Assembly: GCF_002015085.1 (NCBI RefSeq)
Contig: NZ_MUXW01000011.1
Span: forward strand, 1 to 12,519
Direction of reading: 5' to 3'
Source: Glaesserella parasuis
Lineage (GTDB): Bacteria; Pseudomonadota; Gammaproteobacteria; Enterobacterales; Pasteurellaceae
Length of the DNA stretch: 12,519 nt
Shown one piece after another: positions 1 to 5,056 of the stretch. Under the pieces are notes generated by a model that ran no database searches, had not been told where the DNA came from, and worked only from the letters and a program-made list of their open reading frames with translations. Each line of letters starts with the position of its first letter. The stretch's first letter is position 1. Made by a program: the position numbers and the translations under genes.

Positions 1-471
1 AAAAATAGTCAGTACCCCACAGGCACAGGCAACGATACCTTCTTCCAAGGCTCAAAACATATTGATTACGATGTTCAGATTAATGGCGGAAGCGGCATTG
101 ACTTATATCGTGTCGGCGGCGGTTCAAAAGCAACCACTGATAAGATAAAAGGCTTTGAGCGTGTTGAATTGGTTGATAACGGTGCGATTATCGGTATTAA
201 ATACTCCGACCTAAAAGCCTCTGGCTTAGAACTTCCGATGAAGGTTATGAAAGGCACAGAAGTCAAAAATGGCGATAAAGTCAAGGTTGACTTGGGGAAT
301 AATAATTCGGATTGGTTGGCGGATAGTCCTGCACAAAACCTGGGTGATCAGGGTGGCTCTTGGAGGAACGGAAGTACCGTTAAAGAAGATGGTAGAACAT
401 ATAATGTTTACACCATAAACAGTGACGTGAAACACCAAGTTTGGGTTGAAAATGGCATCATAGTTATCTAA
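1..471 (+). CDS. Large RTX-like/Ig-like adhesin, C-terminal end only (partial)
   Basis: The reading frame is open from base 1 to a TAA at 469-471, so these are the last 156 residues of a protein that begins outside the window. Two degenerate RTX calcium-binding motifs are visible (GTGND near residue 8, GGSGID near residue 28), followed by IKGFERVEL and the terminal motif KHQVWVENGIIVI. The same order (GGSGVD, IKGFENV, Y-VY, KHQVWIEQGITVL) ends the minus-strand adhesin at 5057, so the two are paralogues. RTX proteins of this kind are normally exported by a type I secretion system that recognises an uncleaved C-terminal signal; this role is inferred from family knowledge. An ATG at 235 and a GTG near 169 lie inside the domain and are not real starts. 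Product class is well supported; substrate and function are not. Confidence 0.85.
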   Translation, partial: KNSQYPTGTGNDTFFQGSKHIDYDVQINGGSGIDLYRVGGGSKATTDKIKGFERVELVDNGAIIGIKYSDLKASGLELPMKVMKGTEVKNGDKVKVDLGNNNSDWLADSPAQNLGDQGGSWRNGSTVKEDGRTYNVYTINSDVKHQVWVENGIIVI

Positions 472-476
472 TCCCT

Positions 477-502
477 AGATTGGCAAGTTATTTTGTCAAT
501 CT
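477..502 (+). other. Conserved 3' hairpin directly after the adhesin stop codon
   Basis: AGATTGGCA (477-485) pairs with TGTCAATCT (494-502) as a 9-bp stem with one G-U pair and an 8-nt loop, starting 5 nt after the stop. The same stem, fully Watson-Crick, follows the paralogous gene at 5018-5046. It lacks a T-run on the sense strand, so it is more likely a 3'-end stabilising or accessory hairpin than the terminator itself, which follows at 515. Confidence 0.5.
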
Positions 503-514
503 TCACCATAACCC

Positions 515-546
515 ACAGAGGCAAAGCAATTTGCCTCTGTTTTTTT
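515..546 (+). terminator. Rho-independent terminator of the left adhesin gene
   Basis: ACAGAGGCAAA (515-525) and TTTGCCTCTGT (530-540) form a perfect 11-bp stem around a GCAA tetraloop, followed by six T (541-546). It lies 43 nt after the stop codon of the plus-strand adhesin. The equivalent hairpin after the right-hand paralogue differs by a compensated base pair, which supports selection on the structure. Confidence 0.9.
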
Positions 547-590
547 GGAAAAACCACTGCACTTTGGTGAAAAATCTATTTTGGACGCCA

Positions 591-724
591 AGCTTGGCGT
601 CGCTACAATCACTGCGTTAGTTGATTTGTTGGAATAATTGAAATGTGCGACCCATTACGTTGATTTGTTTGTGAATTTTTTTATCACCAACAGAAAAACA
701 TTCGGAGTGTTTGTAGGGACGCCA
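591..724. mobile_element. 134-bp MITE-like insertion in the left repeat arm
   Basis: These bases are absent from the otherwise matching right arm, where TTTTGGACGCCA runs straight into CGTGATCTG. The insert carries imperfect terminal inverted repeats, TGGCGTCGCTACAA (595-608) and TTGTAGGGACGCCA (711-724), matching at 13 of 14 positions, and it is bounded by direct repeats GGACGCCA (583-590 and 717-724). Its left junction creates a perfect 18-bp palindrome at 584-601 centred on AAGCTT. There is no coding capacity, so it would be a non-autonomous element. The alternative is that the right arm lost this segment by recombination between the 8-bp direct repeats. Confidence 0.55.
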
Positions 725-749
725 CGTGATCTGACCCCAAAAAGTTTCA

Positions 750-758
750 ACCGCACTT
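750..758 (-). other. DNA uptake signal sequence, Haemophilus type
   Basis: Perfect AAGTGCGGT on the minus strand, followed in the same orientation by TTGAAACTTTTTGG, which resembles the AT-rich extension of the Haemophilus uptake consensus. The matching site in the right arm is 4898-4906. Confidence 0.75.
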
Positions 759-818
759 TTTTTTTACCTAAATTCAATTATACCCTCAGCCCCCATCCCC
801 TTCGCTAACGCTCAGGGA

Positions 819-840
819 CTTCCCCCATAAATGGGGGAAG
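819..840. repeat. G/C-rich hairpin I of the left arm
   Basis: CTTCCCCCAT (819-828) and ATGGGGGAAG (831-840) form a perfect 10-bp stem with a 2-nt loop. The right-arm counterpart (4817-4838) carries one C-to-T change. It belongs to a C/G-rich repeated block at about 783-943. Confidence 0.65.
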
Positions 841-887
841 AATTTTCTCATAATGCCGCTCTACAATACTTCCCCTCCCCTCCAATT

Positions 888-909
888 CTTCCCCCGCTTG
901 CGGGGGAAG
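888..909. repeat. G/C-rich hairpin II of the left arm
   Basis: CTTCCCCCGC (888-897) and GCGGGGGAAG (900-909) form a perfect 10-bp stem with a 2-nt loop. In the right arm (4747-4768) the innermost G-C pair is replaced by T-A on both sides, so pairing is kept. The element looks REP/BIME-like, but I cannot assign it to a named family. Confidence 0.65.
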
Positions 910-1039
910 GTGCCCGAAGGGCGGAAGGGGGGCGAATATGGGGAGTAATTACATTAATCCGAAACAATAAATATCATTTTTCTTTTTATTCGTCCCACAA
1001 AACACTCAAAGTGGGCTTTATTGATATAGAGAATATCTC

Positions 1040-4000
1040 TTACCCAAACAACCTATCCATTTCTTCAATCAATTCCATACTTGGTTTATCAAAATAAACG
1101 CCGCTATTTGGCTCGCCGTTCATTCCCCGTAGAAATAAGTAAGCCACTCCGCCAAAATGTTGTTCGTAGTTATAATTTTTACCTAGGCGAGAGCTTAAGT
1201 AGCGGTGAACGGCAAGGGTATAGAGCAAATATTGCAAATCATAGCGGAATTGTCCCATTGTTTTGGCTAATTTGTCAGCTTGATAATCTTGTGGCAAGTA
1301 GCCTAAAAAATTGGATTTATAGTCAATCACATAGAATTTGCCATCAATTTGGGCAATACAATCGACAAAACCACGCACGAAGCCTTCAAGGTTATATAAG
1401 GTTAAATCAGGCAACTGTTTTGCTAGCGGGCTATATTTTTTCAGTAGCTGATTAAGTCGATATAAAGCTTCTTTATTGGATAAGCGTAAATAAAATTGCC
1501 ATTCGTTCAAGCGCTTATGGGTAAAAATCTGCGCTAAACTTACCGCTTGATCACCAAATGGGGTTTGAATAACTTGCTCAAACCACCTTGTTAAAGGCTC
1601 AAGCCACGCTTCGTCTAAATCAAGTTGTTCACACAATGCCTGTAATTGTGTTTGATCCACCGCTTGTTGAAAATCCCAATGCTCAAAGAATTTATGCAAC
1701 AGATTACCGACTTTCGTGCTATGTGGAAATTGGTAGCGACTATATGGCTGAGCGTTATCTTCAAGAAAATCCGATAAGATGAACTCTGTACGGTCATAAT
1801 CTTGAGCTTCGTCACCAAAGGCTACAAGCGGTATGTTTTGCCCTTTATTTTGCAAACGTTCATTTTGAGCCTGTAATGCCGTGAAGCTGGTAATTTGCCC
1901 AACTGTGCGAATGGTACCTGTAAAGGATTTGGCTTCAATATCAATAGGCTGTACGAGTGTTGGTTGCCAATCGTCTTCAGGCACATCATTATCAACTGTA
2001 ATCAGCTCTGCGTTAATGCCTTTCTGCGCTAAATAATATTGCGTATTTTGGCTAGGGGTGACACCACCTGTTCCAATCTCGCCACTGCTTAACAAATAAC
2101 TTAGGCTATTCCATTTGTCATCAAATTGACTTGGCAAGATCAAGTTTAGTTGATACTTCGCTCGTGTGACCGCAACATAGAGCAATCGCAAATCTTCCGC
2201 AAATTCTGCCTTATCAATATATTTTTTGATTTCGTCGGATTGTGAGCCGAAACTCCAATAAGCCTTGCCTTCATCATTTTGATAGATCGCCATTGATTTA
2301 CTTTTGGCTGGTTGGCTTGCTTTAGCCACAAACGGCAACCAAACCACAGGGTATTCCAATCCTTTTGAACCGTGGATAGTCACTACTTTGACTAAACTTT
2401 CTTCGCTCTCTAAACGCTGTTTTTGTTCATCGGCGTAGCCATCGGGATTAGCTAATTGCTGTTCATACCAACGTAGTAAGGCGAACTCGTTCTCTAAATT
2501 TGGCATTGCCCCTTGTAGTAATTCGGCTAAATGCAACAGGTCAGTAATGCGACGTTCTGCATTAGGCAAAGCATTGATCCGTTGGATAATATTTTCTTTC
2601 ACAAAAATTTGGTGCAACATCGGTAAAATCCCCTGATGTAGCCAAACTTGTTGATAGCCGACAAAGTTTTCCACCACATTATCCCACGCTTTTTCATCTT
2701 GTTTGATATTAAAAATGTCGGTCGATGTTAAGCCCCAAAGCGATGTGCCAATGGCTGAAAGCAAACTGGATTGACGGTAAGGGTTTAAACACGCAGAAAG
2801 AATAAAGCGTAAATCTTGTGCTTCTTGGGTTTCATAGACGCTGTTTCGTTCAGAGAAAAAGACCGATGGAATATGGCGTTTTAATAATTCTGTACGAATT
2901 AAACTGGCTTGTTTATGGCTACGCACAAGGATCGTAATGTCTTTGGCTTCAAGCGGTCTATTTCCCTCCTCTTTTTGCACAAAGAGCAACCCTTGCTCAC
3001 TCTTTTTCAGCTGTTGTTGAATTTGATAAGCACAGTGAGCGGCCGCAAGCTGTTCATCAAACTCCGTGCTGATTAACAGACATCTGGTCACTTGTTCACC
3101 AACTAATGTATCTGAAGCCTCTTTAGCTTTAACTGGTTGGAAAGGAATGCCGTGATATAAAAATGGGGGATTATTTCCTTCTGGGAACTGAAATAGACGA
3201 TTACAACTATCCACCACTTCAGGCACAGATCGCCAGTTGCGATCAAGGGTTGCTTGTTCCTGAACCTCATTCTTCGCGGTTAAATAGGTGAAAATATCAG
3301 CGCCACGGAATTTATAGATCGATTGCTTTGGATCGCCGATCATAATAAAACCTTGCTCGCTGGTATTTTGATCCATAAAAATACGACGGAACACTTCATA
3401 TTGCTGTTGGTTCGTATCTTGGAACTCATCAATCATCGCAAATGGGTACAAGGCTCTAATTTGTTGAGCTAAATCTGTACCACGTTCCGATTGCAAAGCT
3501 GAGAGCAAAAAGCTCAACATATCGCCAAAACTTTTCTCTTTATGGGTTTGCTTATAATCGGCAAGTTTTTGACGTAGATGGCTGAAGAATTGATAGAGCA
3601 AAATCGCTTTTGATTTGCCTTCAAACTGTGTTTGGTAAGCGGTGAGATAATCTTGATTTTTTGCAAAAATAGCATGGGTGAGTGGTTCTGCCCCCTCCTC
3701 TGCTTTTTCATTGATAAAATCCTGACAAAAGCGAGAGAAGCTATTCGTTGGGAAATAATGACTACCGCTTGTAGCCCATTCGTTCAGCTCTTTCAACCAA
3801 TTTTCAACCCAACGCATCTGATAAGCACGACGGCTGAGCGCTTTCTTTTCACCTTTTTTGTAGCTTTTATTGATCTCAGTCACAATCAGGCTTTCCGCTT
3901 CCGCCCCTACGGCAAGCCAATGTTGTTTAGCTTTTTGTAACAAGGCTTGATAATCGGTGAGATAGCTTGAAATGCCTTGCGTTAGCCATTGGTTCTCTGC

Positions 4001-4627
4001 CGCTAAATCTGGAAAATCGCCATAGAGATAACCTTTCACTGCGGTTAATGCGTCAGAAGGCGTTTTTAACTCTTCAGCAACGGCAACGGTTTCCGCAAGT
4101 CCCATTGGATAAAATAGCTCACGCCAGGTTTCTTCACTCAAACGGTTAAGCAGTTCGCTCTCATTCGTCAATAAATCAATATCAAAACGAATGCCAGAGC
4201 TAAACGCAAACTGAAACAGCATCTTTTGACAGAAGCTATCAATGGTAAAAATGCTGGCTAAATCAATTTCACGTTCAGCAATTTTTAAGCGTAAGAGACA
4301 TTCATTTAAACGAGGTTGAACTTCTTGATAAAGTTCTGCCAGAAAAGGTTCTTGTAATGCTTCTTGCGCTTCTTTAGAAGAGGGATCTCGAAACCATTTT
4401 CCTACATTGACCAATTTTTCCCGAATGCGATCTCGTAGCTCTTGTGTCGCGGCTTTGGTAAAGGTGACAACTAAGATTTGTTCAACCGTTAATGGGGAGG
4501 GACACCGAACCCCTAAAATCAACCGCAAATACAAATTTGCCATCGTATAGGTTTTGCCTGTGCCAGCAGAGGCTTCAATAAGGCTAGATTGGTTTAAAGC
4601 TAATTGTAGCGAATTTAGTGGATTCAT
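1040..4627 (-). CDS. recB: RecBCD enzyme subunit RecB (exodeoxyribonuclease V beta)
   Basis: RecB is the 3'-5' helicase and sole nuclease subunit of RecBCD, which resects double-strand breaks, responds to Chi-type sites and loads RecA. The 1195-residue product matches the usual length (E. coli 1180). An N-terminal UvrD-like helicase shows Walker A ASAGTGKT (about residues 19-26), the DEFQD box (about 400), the IHGSKGLEYP motif (about 752) and VAVTRAK (about 820). The C-terminal PD-(D/E)XK nuclease retains GFVRGFVDC (Asp about 1088) and VIDYKSN (Asp about 1101, Lys about 1103), equivalent to the E. coli nuclease triad, then HFGGVAYLFLRG. The gene therefore looks intact and active. I chose the ATG at 4627, which gives the conserved MNPLNSLQLAL start; a TTG at 4636 would add three residues. 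No strong Shine-Dalgarno is seen. recD does not follow: the downstream gap leads into the left repeat arm and a convergent adhesin. Confidence 0.98.
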   Translation of the reverse strand: MNPLNSLQLALNQSSLIEASAGTGKTYTMANLYLRLILGVRCPSPLTVEQILVVTFTKAATQELRDRIREKLVNVGKWFRDPSSKEAQEALQEPFLAELYQEVQPRLNECLLRLKIAEREIDLASIFTIDSFCQKMLFQFAFSSGIRFDIDLLTNESELLNRLSEETWRELFYPMGLAETVAVAEELKTPSDALTAVKGYLYGDFPDLAAENQWLTQGISSYLTDYQALLQKAKQHWLAVGAEAESLIVTEINKSYKKGEKKALSRRAYQMRWVENWLKELNEWATSGSHYFPTNSFSRFCQDFINEKAEEGAEPLTHAIFAKNQDYLTAYQTQFEGKSKAILLYQFFSHLRQKLADYKQTHKEKSFGDMLSFLLSALQSERGTDLAQQIRALYPFAMIDEFQDTNQQQYEVFRRIFMDQNTSEQGFIMIGDPKQSIYKFRGADIFTYLTAKNEVQEQATLDRNWRSVPEVVDSCNRLFQFPEGNNPPFLYHGIPFQPVKAKEASDTLVGEQVTRCLLISTEFDEQLAAAHCAYQIQQQLKKSEQGLLFVQKEEGNRPLEAKDITILVRSHKQASLIRTELLKRHIPSVFFSERNSVYETQEAQDLRFILSACLNPYRQSSLLSAIGTSLWGLTSTDIFNIKQDEKAWDNVVENFVGYQQVWLHQGILPMLHQIFVKENIIQRINALPNAERRITDLLHLAELLQGAMPNLENEFALLRWYEQQLANPDGYADEQKQRLESEESLVKVVTIHGSKGLEYPVVWLPFVAKASQPAKSKSMAIYQNDEGKAYWSFGSQSDEIKKYIDKAEFAEDLRLLYVAVTRAKYQLNLILPSQFDDKWNSLSYLLSSGEIGTGGVTPSQNTQYYLAQKGINAELITVDNDVPEDDWQPTLVQPIDIEAKSFTGTIRTVGQITSFTALQAQNERLQNKGQNIPLVAFGDEAQDYDRTEFILSDFLEDNAQPYSRYQFPHSTKVGNLLHKFFEHWDFQQAVDQTQLQALCEQLDLDEAWLEPLTRWFEQVIQTPFGDQAVSLAQIFTHKRLNEWQFYLRLSNKEALYRLNQLLKKYSPLAKQLPDLTLYNLEGFVRGFVDCIAQIDGKFYVIDYKSNFLGYLPQDYQADKLAKTMGQFRYDLQYLLYTLAVHRYLSSRLGKNYNYEQHFGGVAYLFLRGMNGEPNSGVYFDKPSMELIEEMDRLFG
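1659..1667 (-). other. DNA uptake signal, Actinobacillus type
   Basis: Perfect ACAAGCGGT on the minus strand, inside recB. It is one of three such 9-mers in this gene, far more than chance for 3.6 kb. Confidence 0.55.
1824..1832 (+). other. DNA uptake signal, Actinobacillus type
   Basis: Perfect ACAAGCGGT on the plus strand within recB, followed by ATGTTTTG. Confidence 0.55.
3764..3772 (-). other. DNA uptake signal, Actinobacillus type
   Basis: Perfect ACAAGCGGT on the minus strand within recB. Two near matches sharing the 8-base core CAAGCGGT also occur in recB, near 1545 and 2950. Confidence 0.55.
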
Positions 4628-4659
4628 GATTATCAAGGCATGTAGTGATAAATGACATC

Positions 4660-4690
4660 ATTCTACGCTATTTAGTTTTAACGAGAAATC
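4660..4690 (-). promoter_or_regulatory. Tentative recB promoter in the unique leader
   Basis: Between the right repeat arm and recB there are only 85 unique bases (4628-4712), AT-rich and suited to a promoter. A TAGAAT at 4660-4665 (minus strand) matches the -10 consensus at five of six bases, but only a poor -35 (TTTCTC-like) lies at the right distance. Treat as a weak prediction; transcription could also start inside the repeat arm. Confidence 0.25.
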
Positions 4691-4897
4691 TTTTTAGAAC
4701 AATCGAAAAGCGCCCATATTCGCCCCCCCTTCCGCCCTTCGGGCACCTTCCCCCGTAAACGGGGGAAGAATTGGAGGGGAGGGGGAAGTATTGTAGAGCA
4801 GTGTTATGAGAAAATTCTTCTCCCATTTATGGGGGAAGTCCCTGAGCGCTAGCGAAGGGGATGGGGGCTGAGGGTATAATTGAATTTAGGTAAAAAA

Positions 4898-4906
4898 AAG
4901 TGCGGT
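4898..4906 (+). other. DNA uptake signal sequence, Haemophilus type
   Basis: Perfect AAGTGCGGT followed by TTGAAACTTTTGG. It mirrors the site at 750-758. Confidence 0.75.
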
Positions 4907-4956
4907 TGAAACTTTTGGGGTCAGATCACGTGGCGTCCAAAATAGATTTTTCACCA

Positions 4957-4965
4957 AAGTGCGGT
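4957..4965 (+). other. DNA uptake signal sequence, Haemophilus type
   Basis: Perfect AAGTGCGGT followed by GGTTTTTCCAAAAAAAA, a good fit to the AT-rich extended consensus. It has the same orientation as 4898-4906 and lies 59 bp away. The corresponding left-arm site at 556-564 has lost one core base. Confidence 0.8.
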
Positions 4966-4974
4966 GGTTTTTCC

Positions 4975-5005
4975 AAAAAAAAGAGGCAAATTGCTTTGCC
5001 TCTTT
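4975..5005 (-). terminator. Rho-independent terminator of the right adhesin gene
   Basis: On the minus strand AAAGAGGCAAA and TTTGCCTCTTT form an 11-bp stem (plus-strand 4980-4990 and 4995-5005) with a GCAA tetraloop, followed by a run of T (4975-4982 as A on the plus strand). The second pair of the stem is A-T here and C-G in the left copy, a compensated change. It may also stop plus-strand transcription, since T-rich sequence follows on that side. Confidence 0.88.
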
Positions 5006-5017
5006 ATTCTTTGGTGA

Positions 5018-5046
5018 AGATTGACACAACGATGTCATGTCAATCT
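5018..5046. other. Conserved 3' hairpin after the right adhesin stop codon
   Basis: AGATTGACA (5018-5026) and TGTCAATCT (5038-5046) form a perfect 9-bp stem with an 11-nt loop, just after the stop codon of the minus-strand adhesin. It is the counterpart of 477-502. Read on the plus strand it is followed by TTTTTTGGGG, so it could also terminate transcription coming from the recB side. Confidence 0.5.
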
Positions 5047-5056
5047 TTTTTGGGGA

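Larger units (their letters stand above)
477..943. repeat. Left arm of the long inverted repeat flanking recB
   Basis: This 467-bp stretch is the reverse complement of 4713-5056 at roughly 95% identity over its best part (725-943), by eye, apart from a 134-bp extra segment at 591-724. It holds the 3' hairpins of the plus-strand adhesin, an uptake signal at 750-758, a decayed one at 556-564, and a C/G-rich element with two 10-bp hairpins. The homology continues leftwards into the adhesin coding end (shared AAACACCAAGTTTGG) and stops abruptly after ATATGGG at 943. The rest of the gap, 944-1039, is AT-rich and I see no gene in it. Confidence 0.93.
4713..5056. repeat. Right arm of the long inverted repeat flanking recB
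   Basis: This 344-bp stretch is the reverse complement of 477-943 minus its 134-bp insert. Differences over the best-matching 220 bp are about a dozen, mostly homopolymer length changes and compensated hairpin substitutions. It carries two perfect Haemophilus-type uptake signals, two C/G-rich hairpins (4747-4768 and 4817-4838) and the 3'-end hairpins of the minus-strand adhesin. Homology runs on through the adhesin stop codon at 5057. No gene is seen in it. Confidence 0.93.

Noticed and set aside
990..1040. Possible recB terminator (CCCAC/GTGGG at 994-1015; AGAGA/TCTCT at 1028-1040)
   Set aside because: Stems are only 5 bp and neither is followed by a T-run in the recB direction.
831..1097. 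Plus-strand open frame of 88 codons beginning in the left arm
   Set aside because: Its peptide (PPILPPLAGEGARRAEGG style) is a translation of the C/G-rich hairpin repeat and runs into the recB 3' end; no ribosome site and no conserved domain are visible.
4852..4880. Perfect TATAAT at 4875-4880 (and its mirror at 777-782) as a promoter
   Set aside because: No plausible -35 box lies 16-18 bp upstream in either copy and no gene follows in the right direction.
477..5056. recB and flanks as a composite transposon bounded by insertion sequences
   Set aside because: The arms contain no transposase frame, and their homology continues into the adhesin coding ends, which fits a duplicated gene end and not IS elements.
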